Assembly (NCBI GenBank): GCA_030348385.1 | Contig: JAUCFP010000006.1 | Location: 2,170,001 to 2,234,000, forward strand | DNA length: 64,000 nt | Direction of reading: 5' to 3' | Origin: Cytobacillus sp. NJ13 | Lineage (GTDB): Bacteria > Bacillota > Bacilli > Bacillales > Cytobacillaceae | Shown: in pieces, positions 1 through 9,407 of the stretch | Layout: each line of letters begins with the position of its first letter | How positions within the stretch are numbered: position 1 is the first letter of the stretch | Position numbers and translations under genes: made by a program | Notes under the pieces: generated by a model | Databases searched by the model: none | What the model saw: the letters and a program-made list of their open reading frames with translations, nothing else | Told to the model about the DNA's origin: nothing

Positions 1-1263
1 CTGAACCATGTTGGTATCCTGATACTCATCAACCAAGACTTCTTTGAACTGAATTCTGCAGGCAAGAGCTGCTTCTGATGGCAAGAGCCTACCCTCTTCA
101 TCTGATGATGAAAGAATTTCAAGGCAATAATGCTCAAGATCGGCAAAGTCAACCAGCCCTTTTTCAGTTTTAACCTGGTCAAAGCGAATGGAAAATTCTT
201 TAACTAACCAAACAAGCGATTCTATGTGGGGCTTCATTTCCGCCATGTCACGCAGGAAGCTTTCCTGTTTGCGGAAAAACAATTCTTCCTGCAGGCCAGT
301 TATAATTTTCTTTGCCTGGTCCCTAAGTTTCTTTGCTTTTTCAACCAGCCCTTCATCATAAACATCTCCCTTACACATTTTGGCTCTGCCAAAAGACCAT
401 GATTGCATCGCTTCATATAGCATCGGCCACGAATCATTTTTCGCTTCAATTAGAGTATTTACAACGTGCAGATCTGCGATAAAGTTTTCTGCTCTCGGAG
501 CCGGTCCTCCTGGAAGCTTAGTCAGCTCCAGCCCATATTCCAGCAGCTGCTTTGCCCCTTTCAGCTGAAGATCTATATCTTCCAAAAGGGAACGGACAAA
601 TGGAAGCTGTTCGAGACTGTTAACTCCGTCCACGTTATACATCTCAACAATAGAATCAAGATATTGATCAGGTGAAGGATTGGAGCGGGCAAAATCGTAT
701 AAGTCCCTAATTATATCCTGAAGCGCATTGTCACTCCTGTCATTTGTAAAAGTGTCAACAAGTGCAAAGAATGCTTCATTTCCCTCTTTACCGTATTCCT
801 CTTCAAAAAGCTCTTCGAGTACTTCATCCCTTAAGAGCTGTGCTTCTGTTTCATCAGCGATTCGAAATCCGGGATCAATATCGGTCATGTAGTAATATTT
901 GCGGATCATCTCTAAGCAAAATGAATGCAAAGTTGAGATGGATGCTCTGTTTAATAAGCTTACCTGCTTTCTGAGGTAGGCTGACTTCGGATCGGCATTT
1001 ATCGCTTTTTCAAGAGCCTCGCCGATTCTGTGCCTCATTTCGGCTGCCGAGGCATTTGTGAAGGTCACAACAAGCAGTTCATCGACATTATTAGGATTTT
1101 CATCAGCAATAATCTTATTGATGATCCTTTCAACCAAAACAGCCGTTTTCCCTGATCCGGCTGCAGCAGCCACAAGGATATCCTGGCCCTTGGCCATAAT
1201 TGCTTTCCATTGGTCATCAGTCCAGTTTGCATCTTCCGGCTTAGGCGGTATGGCCATTTTCAT
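1..1263 (-). CDS. addA: ATP-dependent helicase/nuclease subunit A, N-terminal part (AddA)
   Basis: The first 421 residues of AddA are present; the gene runs off the left edge. AddA is the UvrD-like 3'-5' helicase and nuclease subunit of AddAB, the Gram-positive counterpart of RecBCD, which processes double-strand breaks for RecA loading. The Walker A motif AAAGSGKT lies at about residues 33-40, followed by the VTFTNASAAEM motif. VDEYQDTN (helicase motif II) sits at the window edge. The chosen ATG at 1263 lies 9 nt after AAGGAGG; a second ATG at 1257 is poorly spaced. The start overlaps the 3' end of addB by 23 nt in another frame, so the two are probably translationally coupled. The C-terminal nuclease domain is outside the window. 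Confidence 0.97.
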   Translation of the reverse strand, partial: MKMAIPPKPEDANWTDDQWKAIMAKGQDILVAAAAGSGKTAVLVERIINKIIADENPNNVDELLVVTFTNASAAEMRHRIGEALEKAINADPKSAYLRKQVSLLNRASISTLHSFCLEMIRKYYYMTDIDPGFRIADETEAQLLRDEVLEELFEEEYGKEGNEAFFALVDTFTNDRSDNALQDIIRDLYDFARSNPSPDQYLDSIVEMYNVDGVNSLEQLPFVRSLLEDIDLQLKGAKQLLEYGLELTKLPGGPAPRAENFIADLHVVNTLIEAKNDSWPMLYEAMQSWSFGRAKMCKGDVYDEGLVEKAKKLRDQAKKIITGLQEELFFRKQESFLRDMAEMKPHIESLVWLVKEFSIRFDQVKTEKGLVDFADLEHYCLEILSSSDEEGRLLPSEAALACRIQFKEVLVDEYQDTNMVQ

Positions 1264-4200
1264 CGCCCTCCACCTCCTTCTTGATGATTTCAATCATGTC
1301 TTCTTTTGGCTTAGGCACAAATAATCTGTAATCATTTGTTTCAAGCGATTCGTCAAATTGGCATACAGATTTATAGGCACAAAATGTACATGGTGTTTTT
1401 TCCTTCATTTTATATGGGGCAATTTTAACATCCCCCTCTGTAATCATATTGCCAGTATTCCTATACATCTTTCTAACGTAGCGGCGCAAATAATCAAACT
1501 CCTGCTTGCTTGCCACTTTAGATCGCTTCGAAAGTGTCCCGTCTTTTTTGAATCCGGCTGAGATAATGGATGAATCGCCTGTCTCAATTGTCTGGTCCAT
1601 TAACCTGATGACATTTTCATCTCCCAAAAGCAGGCCATTCATTTTAAATTTCTTATAGAGCTCCTGCTCGATATCCTCTAATGTCAGCATTTTTGAAGTG
1701 CTGACGATTGGATTATGGACATGGAAATAAAGGACTCCTGCCGGATCGGCTTCAGTCCCGATCAAAGAATTGGAATGGGCAATAATGATGTCCAGATACG
1801 TGAGCATCTGCAGAGCAATGCCATAATAAACCTCACTGACATTCAAATCCTTGGAGCTTGATTTATAGTCAATTACCCTTAAAAATGTCCCGTTTGTATC
1901 CTGAGCCTTGTCCACTCTGTCAATTCTTCCGACAAGCTCCATTTTAGACCCGTTTTTAAGAGGAAAAACAAGCGAAGGAAGTTCTCCTTTTGGACCAAAC
2001 CCCAATTCAAGGCCGACTGGCGAGAATCCGCTTGATTTTGCATGCTCACTGATGACATAGGAGGCCCTGCTGATGATTTGCTCAAGCTTTCTCTTAATAT
2101 AGTGATGCCTGTTCGAGCTTAAAAGAATTTCATTTTGCAGTTTAGGAGCAAGCATTTCAACTGCTTCTTTTGCGAGGATCTCACACTGTTCCCTCGTCAT
2201 ATCTGTCCATGAAAGCTTATGAGTCATAACTGTTTCTGCGATAAATTTTAAAGCAGCATGGAATAAATCCCCGATATCCGGCGCTTCCAGGCGGTATACC
2301 TGTCTTTCCCGCAGCCGTAGTCCATGCTGTGCAAAATGGGAAAATGGACAGCTATGGAATAATTCCATCCTGGAAACACTCGCCTGAATATGATCGCCAT
2401 ACAATTCTTTACTGATGTCTTCGCCAAGCTGAAGTGTCCGGTTTTCATAATTCAGGCTGGAAAGAACCTTTAATGCCGACCTTCTCCACTGCTCATTATT
2501 AAGATAGAAGTTATAAACATCCCACCACAGGTCATAGATTGGATAGCTGCGTTTTTTCAGCTGAAGCTGAGAAGTTAAATACGAAAGTGCTGTATTAAGA
2601 TTATCTGCATATTCCAGCTGCTCCGTTTCCGGCAGCTCTGCCGGATCCGACATGAAGGAATGCTGCCTGCAATCAGGGAATAAATCTCCCAATCTCTTAA
2701 TATAAGGAGAAGGCATAAGGGCTTTACCTTCTTCATTTGCCAGCGGATAACTGATAAAAAGTTTTTCTGATGGAGTGACAAACGCTTTATAGGCTATGAA
2801 TTCTTCATCCAGAAGTCGTGTACGGCTTCCCGGCGCCAGTTTCATTCCGTTTGTGTTCAGAATTTCTCTGTCGTCATCCGCCAGCACACCGTCCTCTGAG
2901 AATTTGGCAGGAATTACTCCTTCATTCAGACCAATGACAAAGGCAGCTTTAATATCAGTTAGTCTTGATCTTTCCAAATCGGCCGCCATGACCTGATCGA
3001 TGGCAGGCGGAACAAGCGTAAATCGCAGCGACTCCAGACCGGCATCCAGAACGGAAGCAAAGCGCTTAAGCGTCACTTCTTCTTCACCAAGCATTTCTAC
3101 ATACTGATCCAGAAGCTCCATAATAGCATTCCATGCTTGTCCATGTTCCCTTGATCTAACAAGGTTCCCTTTTCCCTCTTCAGCAGATTTCCACTTTTCA
3201 ATCTTCACAGGCACATCCAATTCTTCCAGATACAAAAATAAAGCTTCACAATAGCCGCGGCCATCAGCAGCCTTTTTCAAGCGCCTGTGCAGCCTTAGTA
3301 TTGGGCCTGTAATCATTTCGCGCAAATCACTTAACTCATCTTCTATTTTCTTCTCGGCATCTGTCTGGGCAACCGCTTCAAACTCCAGCCCCCTGATTCT
3401 CCTGTATATCCATCTCTTCTTCTTCGTCCATTTGTCCCCTTGAATGCCATAGGCAAGAACATAGTTCTCAAGTCTGTCCATTTGCTCACGAAGCTTGCCT
3501 GCGTTTAACTTGGATGGAAATATCAGCTCCGTTTTTACTGCCCTGAAGATTGGTTCATATCGCCAATTCCCATTGATAATTTCAAGAGTTGACCTAATTA
3601 ACTCCACGAGTGGATGATTCAGCATAGTTCTTTTTTGGTCAATAAAAAATGGGATTTCATAGTCATGGAACACTGTTTCAATCATGTCATGATAATCCTG
3701 TCCGTTTCTTGCAAGTACTGCAATATCACGATAGCGATAGCCATCTGTGCGAATAAGCTTATTTATTTTCCTGGCAACGCCCTCGATTTCAGCCCGCCTG
3801 TTAGCAGCATGTCCGATGTGAATGTCTGCTTCCCCTGGAAGTGCCTCAGCAGGCCTGCTGTCAAAATATGCCTCAAGATGCTTAAGAGAATGGCTGCTCC
3901 ACCTTTTTTGCTCAGTAAGGACCAGTTCTTCAACACCCAGACTGTTGCGTGAAGCCATTTCTTTGATTGTCTGATAGTTTTCTCCCGCCATTCTGAATAA
4001 ATGAAGATCTTCAGGAGCACTATGTTTAAACGGCTGGTCAAGCGTCAGTGTAATAGTTACGTTTTTACACTGCTTCATCAGCTGTTCAACAATCGAATAT
4101 TCCTGTGGTGTAAAGCTGTAAAAGCCATCTATATAAACCTCGGCATTTTTTAGATACTCCGAATGGGAGGCTTTTTCAGCAAGCAGGCGGAAATAATCTT

Positions 4201-4747
4201 CTGAATCTGTATATTTGCCGGCAAGGGATTCTTCAAAATTTTTATAGATTAACTCAAGATCATGCAGCTTGTCCTGAAGTGCCTTATTCGATTTCCCTGA
4301 TCCTGAGAGCTGCTTCTGCCTTTCAGCCAGTTCATCGGGAGCTACACAATAACGTTTGAATTCAGTCATCATTTGTTCAATTTGCTGAATAAAACCATTT
4401 TTATCTGCAGCCCTCTGGAAAAGCTTCAGTTCATCCTTTTTATCTTCGATGATTTTGCGGATTAGCATGCTGATGCCAACACTGTTAAGATGGTATCTGC
4501 TCATGCCTCCTGTTTCCTGAAGAATTCTCCAGGCAAGGCGCGTAAAAGAATATACCTGGCTTCGTATCATTCCGCCAAGGCCTGGCGTGGTAATTAATTT
4601 ATATTCTGAAAGGAACGTCATTTGTTCCGGAACTAAATAAATGATTGGATCTCCATCCGGATTAAACCGCAGTTCATCGCGGATTTCATTAAGGCAGTAT
4701 TCCGTTTTGCCGCTTCCGGACCGGCCTATCAATAAACGTACGGTCAT
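1241..4747 (-). CDS. addB: ATP-dependent helicase/deoxyribonuclease subunit B (AddB)
   Basis: AddB, 1168 aa, is the second subunit of the AddAB break-processing complex. The N-terminus carries a Walker A motif (GRSGSGKT, residues 8-15). The C-terminal RecB-family nuclease domain shows DYKSSSK and LQMLTYL. Four cysteines of the AddB iron-sulphur cluster are visible: one in SCPFSHF near residue 800 and three in CTFCAYKSVC at 1120, 1123 and 1129. Length matches the family. The ATG at 4747 follows AAGGAGGA with good spacing. It is first in an addB-addA operon, divergent from the MFS gene. The same genes are clustered in B. subtilis. Confidence 0.98.
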   Translation of the reverse strand: MTVRLLIGRSGSGKTEYCLNEIRDELRFNPDGDPIIYLVPEQMTFLSEYKLITTPGLGGMIRSQVYSFTRLAWRILQETGGMSRYHLNSVGISMLIRKIIEDKKDELKLFQRAADKNGFIQQIEQMMTEFKRYCVAPDELAERQKQLSGSGKSNKALQDKLHDLELIYKNFEESLAGKYTDSEDYFRLLAEKASHSEYLKNAEVYIDGFYSFTPQEYSIVEQLMKQCKNVTITLTLDQPFKHSAPEDLHLFRMAGENYQTIKEMASRNSLGVEELVLTEQKRWSSHSLKHLEAYFDSRPAEALPGEADIHIGHAANRRAEIEGVARKINKLIRTDGYRYRDIAVLARNGQDYHDMIETVFHDYEIPFFIDQKRTMLNHPLVELIRSTLEIINGNWRYEPIFRAVKTELIFPSKLNAGKLREQMDRLENYVLAYGIQGDKWTKKKRWIYRRIRGLEFEAVAQTDAEKKIEDELSDLREMITGPILRLHRRLKKAADGRGYCEALFLYLEELDVPVKIEKWKSAEEGKGNLVRSREHGQAWNAIMELLDQYVEMLGEEEVTLKRFASVLDAGLESLRFTLVPPAIDQVMAADLERSRLTDIKAAFVIGLNEGVIPAKFSEDGVLADDDREILNTNGMKLAPGSRTRLLDEEFIAYKAFVTPSEKLFISYPLANEEGKALMPSPYIKRLGDLFPDCRQHSFMSDPAELPETEQLEYADNLNTALSYLTSQLQLKKRSYPIYDLWWDVYNFYLNNEQWRRSALKVLSSLNYENRTLQLGEDISKELYGDHIQASVSRMELFHSCPFSHFAQHGLRLRERQVYRLEAPDIGDLFHAALKFIAETVMTHKLSWTDMTREQCEILAKEAVEMLAPKLQNEILLSSNRHHYIKRKLEQIISRASYVISEHAKSSGFSPVGLELGFGPKGELPSLVFPLKNGSKMELVGRIDRVDKAQDTNGTFLRVIDYKSSSKDLNVSEVYYGIALQMLTYLDIIIAHSNSLIGTEADPAGVLYFHVHNPIVSTSKMLTLEDIEQELYKKFKMNGLLLGDENVIRLMDQTIETGDSSIISAGFKKDGTLSKRSKVASKQEFDYLRRYVRKMYRNTGNMITEGDVKIAPYKMKEKTPCTFCAYKSVCQFDESLETNDYRLFVPKPKEDMIEIIKKEVEGDENGHTA

Positions 4748-4894
4748 ATTTTTCCTCCTTAAAAAAGCTCTCTCTCTATCATTATTTTATCATATCAGCT
4801 GTTCAATTTTTTGTATGGGGTTCTTCAAAATTGTGGAAATGACAACTTTCCTATAGGGGGTTTCGTGCATAAAGTATATCGGCAGGTGATAAGG

Positions 4895-6049
4895 ATGATT
4901 TCAAAACAGATCCTGACTGCAACGTCAGTCATTTTGACAGTTACAGGAATTTTCGTGGCCAGCAGCATTTATACACTAATCCCTATTTACGGGGACATTG
5001 CTGACTCATTTAAAGTAAATGAAAATTATATTGTCGGCGGGGGAAGCCTTTTTGCATTTTTTTATGCAGCCGGCCTGCTATTCTTTGGCCCTGCTTCAGA
5101 TACATTTGGCAGGCGCAGAATTATTATTACGGGTTTGTTTGCTTCTGCTTTGTCCACTTGTGCCGTCGGGCTCTCTCCTAATGTAGAGACTCTCTATATA
5201 ACCAGGTCGATTCAGGGTCTGACTCTTGGGAGCTTTGCTCCTGTTGCCTTCGCTTATTCTTTTGATCTTTTTCAGCCCAGGAGCCGCACCCTGCTGCTTG
5301 TTTTTATCAATACAGGATTCCTTGTCGCCGGAATTCTTGGACAGCTGATCAGTTCGACAATTACTTTTTATTTTAAATGGAACTATGCTTTTTATTTCTT
5401 TGCGTTTTGCTATTTTATTCTTTTCCTTGTATCGTATAAAATACTTCCAGGCACTTCTCCTCCTTCCAAATCAGGGGTTCCCGTTATTTCTATTATGAAA
5501 AAACTATTAATCAACGGAAACCTGCTCCAAAGCTATGCTATTACCTTTACTTTGCTGTTTACCTTTGTAGCTTTTTACGATGCAATAGGAAGGAATTTCA
5601 AGGGAACCATGGAGGAGCTGTTCACATTAAGAGCTGTGGGACTAATCGGGGCGCTGCTGTCCCTCTTTACGGGAAAATTAATTGAGCGGATTGGTGCCCA
5701 TTCGACATTAAAGCTTGGTTTACTTTTAGGAATCTTCAGCATCATTAATATGTTTTTCTTCAGCAGCACTATTGCCTTAATGGCTATTTCTATAATGTTC
5801 GTGGCTTCCATATCTCTTCTTGTTCCCACTGTTATCACACTGATTGGCATGATTGCAGGGGCTGATCGTGCAAAAGCGCTTTCTCTCTATTCTTTTTTTC
5901 TATTAACTGGAGCAAGCCTTGCCCCGCCGGCAGTCATGATACTTGAATATCATTATGTACTGTATCTGCTTCTTGCCTTTTTCCTGACGAATATCATTCT
6001 TAGCTATTTCTTGTCAAAAGAAATTATTTTTGTCAGTCAGCCAGAATAA
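4895..6049 (+). CDS. Major facilitator superfamily transporter
   Basis: A 384-aa integral membrane protein of the MFS, with about 12 hydrophobic segments. The loop motif GPASDTFGRRRIII between segments 2 and 3 is the MFS signature (G-x-x-x-D-x-x-G-R-R). Substrate is not predictable. The ATG at 4895 follows AGGTG by 6 nt; longer upstream in-frame extensions lack a ribosome site. It is divergent from addB with a short intergenic region. B. subtilis has an MFS gene (yhjO) in the same neighbourhood, so it may be the positional equivalent, but I cannot confirm orthology. A perfect hairpin terminator follows. Confidence 0.9.
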   Translation: MISKQILTATSVILTVTGIFVASSIYTLIPIYGDIADSFKVNENYIVGGGSLFAFFYAAGLLFFGPASDTFGRRRIIITGLFASALSTCAVGLSPNVETLYITRSIQGLTLGSFAPVAFAYSFDLFQPRSRTLLLVFINTGFLVAGILGQLISSTITFYFKWNYAFYFFAFCYFILFLVSYKILPGTSPPSKSGVPVISIMKKLLINGNLLQSYAITFTLLFTFVAFYDAIGRNFKGTMEELFTLRAVGLIGALLSLFTGKLIERIGAHSTLKLGLLLGIFSIINMFFFSSTIALMAISIMFVASISLLVPTVITLIGMIAGADRAKALSLYSFFLLTGASLAPPAVMILEYHYVLYLLLAFFLTNIILSYFLSKEIIFVSQPE

Positions 6050-6058
6050 ATCTTGTAA

Positions 6059-6083
6059 AGCGCGGAATCATTCCGCGCTTCTT
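6059..6083. terminator. Perfect 10-bp inverted repeat, bidirectional terminator
   Basis: AGCGCGGAAT and ATTCCGCGCT are separated by one base at 6059-6079, with T/C-rich flank on the plus strand. It lies between the convergent MFS and acetyltransferase genes and ends immediately beside the acetyltransferase stop codon. Confidence 0.75.
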
Positions 6084-6622
6084 CACTCTTTCCACTCCTT
6101 TCTCAGGAGCCCGTACAGATACATATCATGCCGTTTTCCATCGCGCTCAAGAAACTCTCTATAGCAGCCTTCTCTCTGGAATCCAAGACTTTCATAAAAA
6201 GTTTTTGCTCTAGTATTATAGGAAAATACAGTAAGCTGAAGCCTATACAGATTAAGCTCCATAAAAGCATAGCGAATCAGGCATTGCATGGCTTCCTTTC
6301 CGTACCCTTTTCCCCATTCGGTTTCATCTGCAATGGCAATGGTGATCCAGCCTGTTCTGTGGGGCCATAAAATGCCGTTTAACTCTGCATAGCCTATCAG
6401 TTCATTTGCTTCTTTTAACCTGAGCGAGAATCTGAAGGTGTCTTGCGGACATTCATCAAGCCATTTCTTAATTTCCGTTTCCTGTTTGGGTTTTACCGGC
6501 AGAGCATCCAGGTTTCGCATGATTTTTTCGTCTGCATGCCACTGGATTATCTTTTTAATATCTTCCTCAATAAACGACCCCAGAATGATACTCTTTCCAG
6601 ACAATATCGTACTGCTTATCAC
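6083..6622 (-). CDS. GNAT family N-acetyltransferase (RimJ/RimL type)
   Basis: A 179-aa acetyltransferase of the RimJ/RimL/RimI subgroup. These enzymes transfer acetyl from acetyl-CoA to amines, often protein N-termini or polyamines. The acetyl-CoA loop is visible as EWGKGYGKEAM, preceded by the core strand GWITIAIADE. A C-terminal segment NTRAKTFYESLGFQREGCYRE is typical. The GTG at 6622 follows GGGGGTGA by 5 nt and is the preferred start; an in-frame TTG at 6646 would add 8 residues but lies upstream of this ribosome site. It is a single gene between two terminators. The substrate is unknown. Confidence 0.88.
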   Translation of the reverse strand: MISSTILSGKSIILGSFIEEDIKKIIQWHADEKIMRNLDALPVKPKQETEIKKWLDECPQDTFRFSLRLKEANELIGYAELNGILWPHRTGWITIAIADETEWGKGYGKEAMQCLIRYAFMELNLYRLQLTVFSYNTRAKTFYESLGFQREGCYREFLERDGKRHDMYLYGLLRKEWKE

Positions 6623-6680
6623 TTTCTTCACCCCCGGAAAAATCAATTATGCTGAAGATGGTTTCCACTTATTTCGGATA

Positions 6681-6710
6681 AATAAAGAGCTCCCGAAGGA
6701 ACTCTTTATT
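6681..6710 (-). terminator. Terminator of the thiolase operon
   Basis: AATAAAGAG (6681-6689) and CTCTTTATT (6702-6710) form a stem with further TCC/GGA pairing and a CGAA-type loop. It overlaps the thiolase stop codon. Confidence 0.6.
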
Positions 6711-7884
6711 CGTACGTTTCCACAAATACTGTGGCTCCCATCCCGCCTCCGACACATAGAGAAGCTATTCCTTTATGGCCGCCTCTTCTTTTTAATTCAT
6801 GAACGAGACTCACAACAAGACGCGCACCGGTACATCCAATAGGGTGTCCCAGGCTGATTCCGCTTCCATTTACATTCACTTTGTCCCGGTTTAAGCCTAA
6901 CTCTTTCTCCACCGCCAAATATTGGGCTGCAAAAGCCTCATTGACCTCAATCAAGTCTGCATCATCAAGCGACCAGCTGACATTAGCAAGGCCTTTTTTG
7001 ACTGCCGGCACAGGCCCTCTTCCCATTACCTTTGGATCTACTCCTGCCACGGAGAATCCAGCAATCTTTGCCAGAGGCTTCAGTCCCTTTTCCAGAGCCA
7101 GTTCTTCCGGCATCAGGACAAGTGCTGCTCCGCCGTCATTCAGGCTTGATGCATTTCCTGCTGTAACGGAGCCGCCCTTTCTAAAGACAGGCTTCAAGCT
7201 TCGCAGCTTTTCGGCTGTTAAATCTGCACGCGGGTTTTCATCTTTTGTAACAGTTACTTCCCCTTTCCTGCTTTTCATAATAATTGGAACGATCTGCGAA
7301 TCAAAGTAACCGTTTTCAATCGCGTGCAAGGCTCTCTTATGGCTAAGCAAGGCCGCTTCATCTTGTTCTTCTCTTGTAATGGCATGAATTTCTGCCAGGT
7401 TTTCTGCCGTTTCCCCCATCATAATATGATGGATTGGATCTTCGAGAATTTCCCATACGGTGTCGGTTACTTGCCCATGCTGCATGCGGGCGCCCCAGCG
7501 ATGCTGTTTTAATACATAAGGGCTGGAGCTCATGGCTTCCACTCCTCCAGCAATCACGATATCTGACATCCCTGATTGAATCTGCAGCGCTGCAGAAATA
7601 ATTGCCTGCATACCGGATGCACACTGCCTCTGGACTGTGAACCCTGTTGTTGTTTCATCAAAGCCTGCAAGCAAAGCTGCTGTTCTTGCTGTATTCGGTT
7701 CATCTGTACGCTGAATGCAGTGTCCCAAAATCACTTCATCCACCTCATTGCTCTGCAGGCCGCTTCTCTCGGCAGCTTCTTTTAATACAGGCACAATCAA
7801 ATCTGTCGGCAGAAGATCCTTAAACGCTCCGCCAAACGTTCCAACTGGTGTTCTGACTGCTGATGTTATTACAACATTTCTCAT
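6706..7884 (-). CDS. Thiolase / acetyl-CoA C-acetyltransferase
   Basis: A 392-aa thiolase. Thiolases either condense two acetyl-CoA to acetoacetyl-CoA or cleave 3-ketoacyl-CoA in beta-oxidation. The nucleophilic Cys is C88 in QRQCASGMQA, the catalytic His is H347 in GHPIGCTGAR, and the second Cys is C377 in CVGGGMG. Length is normal. The ATG at 7884 follows GAGGTGG by 5 nt; the 12-residue upstream extension has no ribosome site. It lies 54 nt downstream of a FabG-like reductase in the same direction. B. subtilis YhfS is a thiolase in the same region, so this may be its counterpart. The pairing with a ketoacyl reductase suggests either beta-oxidation or a PhaA/PhaB-like role. Confidence 0.93.
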   Translation of the reverse strand: MRNVVITSAVRTPVGTFGGAFKDLLPTDLIVPVLKEAAERSGLQSNEVDEVILGHCIQRTDEPNTARTAALLAGFDETTTGFTVQRQCASGMQAIISAALQIQSGMSDIVIAGGVEAMSSSPYVLKQHRWGARMQHGQVTDTVWEILEDPIHHIMMGETAENLAEIHAITREEQDEAALLSHKRALHAIENGYFDSQIVPIIMKSRKGEVTVTKDENPRADLTAEKLRSLKPVFRKGGSVTAGNASSLNDGGAALVLMPEELALEKGLKPLAKIAGFSVAGVDPKVMGRGPVPAVKKGLANVSWSLDDADLIEVNEAFAAQYLAVEKELGLNRDKVNVNGSGISLGHPIGCTGARLVVSLVHELKRRGGHKGIASLCVGGGMGATVFVETYE

Positions 7885-7938
7885 CTTTTCCACCTCATTA
7901 ATCTTCTGATTATCAAGCACGCGCTCGAAGTCAGATCA

Positions 7939-8679
7939 TTACATCATGATTCCGCCATCTACATGAAGGACCGTGCCATTCACATAATCCGATTCATCGG
8001 AAGCTAGAAACAGGTATGCATTCGCAATATCTTCCGGTTTTCCAAGTCTGCCCAGCGGAACCATACCCTGCATTTGGCCAATAACCTTTTCCGGTACTTT
8101 TGCTGTCATACCGGTAGAGATGAATCCTGGGGCAACGGCATTTACGTTAATTCCCTTTCTGCCGAGTTCCTTTGCCCATGTTTTGGTCATTCCCACTACA
8201 CCAGCTTTGGCTGCCGCATAGTTTGTCTGTCCGATATTCCCATAGACTCCCGAAACAGAGGACGTATTGATTATTTTTCCGCTTCCCTGTTCCAGCATGA
8301 ATGGAAGCACTGCTTGTGTACAATGGAAGACACCTGCCAGATTCACGTCCATAACTGCCTGAAAATCGTCTGCAGCTAGCTTTGACAGCATCCCGTCCCT
8401 TGTTATTCCTGCATTATTGATAAGGATGTCAATTTTTCCAAATGCCGCTTTTACAGCTTCCGCCATACTGTCTATGCTTTGCCTGTCCGCGACATTAACC
8501 TGAAAAAACTCAACCTTAAGACCTTTTTCCTTCAGCTCTTGAGCCCTGGTAATTCCCATGTCTGCATCATAATCAGCCATTGCTACCACCGCTCCTTCAC
8601 TTGCAAACTTTTCGGCCGCAGCCAGACCAATTCCATTCGCCGCACCAGTAATTATGGCGACTTTATCCTTCAGCCTCAT
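7939..8679 (-). CDS. Short-chain dehydrogenase/reductase (3-oxoacyl reductase, FabG/PhaB-like)
   Basis: A 246-aa classical SDR, NAD(P)H-dependent. The Rossmann motif TGAANGIG is at residues 11-18 and the NNAG motif at 88-91. The catalytic tetrad is visible as N113 (DVN), Ser140/141, Tyr154 and Lys158 in NYAAAKAG. The ATG at 8679 follows AGGTG by 6 nt; an upstream in-frame stretch of 43 codons looks non-coding. It is probably the first gene of an operon with the thiolase. FabG, PhaB (acetoacetyl-CoA reductase) and other 3-hydroxyacyl dehydrogenases are hard to separate by sequence alone; the thiolase neighbour favours a CoA-linked substrate. Confidence 0.9.
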   Translation of the reverse strand: MRLKDKVAIITGAANGIGLAAAEKFASEGAVVAMADYDADMGITRAQELKEKGLKVEFFQVNVADRQSIDSMAEAVKAAFGKIDILINNAGITRDGMLSKLAADDFQAVMDVNLAGVFHCTQAVLPFMLEQGSGKIINTSSVSGVYGNIGQTNYAAAKAGVVGMTKTWAKELGRKGINVNAVAPGFISTGMTAKVPEKVIGQMQGMVPLGRLGKPEDIANAYLFLASDESDYVNGTVLHVDGGIMM

Positions 8680-8934
8680 CAATTGCACCTCCATGATATA
8701 TTTAAATATTCCGACATCAGATACTGAAACGGATCCTTTGACGTGTACAAAAGCTATTATTCGACAAAGCCTGCAGTTTCTCCTGTGTCCTCTGCAATAT
8801 ATTCTCATTGTTTAAAAAGCTATCCCAGTCTTCTAAAGGAACTCATGGTAATTTTTTGAATCGGTTTAATCGCAGCCAAAAAAGGCTAAGAAATATAAAA
8901 CAAAAGGACAGCAAAATTGAAAGGAGCATTTATC

Positions 8935-9261
8935 ATGAAAGTTGTTTATGGCTTGATGGCTCAAAACGGAGATGCCCAGGAGCTGTTATGGGATTTGGGA
9001 TTTTGGGAAAGTGAAGAATCCGCAATGGAATATTTAAATGCCGAAATGGCCAATACACGCGGAATTACCGTAGAGCCCATTACTATTAATGACGCTATCC
9101 CAATTCCACCAGAGGAAATGGAAGAAGAAAAAATGGTTGCCTGCTCCCTTTGCGGAATTGAATACAATCGTGAAGATGTTAATATGACTGACTATGATGA
9201 AAACGTATGTGTAAACTGCGAACCTGAATATAGGAATAATCCCAACTTGCATGTTAGCTGA
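8935..9261 (+). CDS. Small zinc-ribbon-type hypothetical protein
   Basis: A 108-aa protein I do not recognise. The N-terminal 55 residues form an alpha/beta region (MKVVYGLMAQNG to VEPITI). An acidic linker (PPEEMEEEK) leads to a C-terminal CSLC...CVNC arrangement, two CxxC pairs about 23 residues apart, consistent with a zinc ribbon. The ATG at 8935 follows AAAGGAG by 8 nt. It is a monocistronic gene, divergent from the SDR gene and followed by a repeat element and a bidirectional hairpin. Function unknown. Confidence 0.8.
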   Translation: MKVVYGLMAQNGDAQELLWDLGFWESEESAMEYLNAEMANTRGITVEPITINDAIPIPPEEMEEEKMVACSLCGIEYNREDVNMTDYDENVCVNCEPEYRNNPNLHVS

Positions 9262-9279
9262 GATGTCTTGCCTTCAATA

Positions 9280-9345
9280 AGAAAAGCACAAGCGCCTTGC
9301 CCTCCACCTACACCTCGAAGGGGTATGCTGCTTGGACTAGCCAGT
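9280..9345 (+). repeat. Dispersed hairpin repeat, copy A (short)
   Basis: Begins GAAAAGCACAAGCGCCTTGC and ends with a cctcgaaggggtatgctgcttggactagc-like tail. It shares both termini with the copies at 11922, 21652 and 35214. This is the most diverged of the full-arm copies and sits between convergent genes. Confidence 0.7.
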
Positions 9346-9352
9346 TTAAAAT

Positions 9353-9391
9353 AAAAGGACTCGAATAATTGATATTATCGAGTCCCTTTTT
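9353..9391. terminator. Bidirectional terminator between the zinc-ribbon gene and sipV
   Basis: GGACTCGA (9357-9364) pairs with TCGAGTCC (9378-9385), with an extra ATAAT/ATTAT extension. A-run and T-run flank both sides, so it can act in either direction. Confidence 0.75.
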
Positions 9392-9407
9392 CACAAAATA
9401 AGTTTGT

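Noticed and set aside
7358..7624. Antisense frame of 88 codons within the thiolase gene
   Set aside because: Shadow frame of a conserved enzyme; low-information sequence and no start context.
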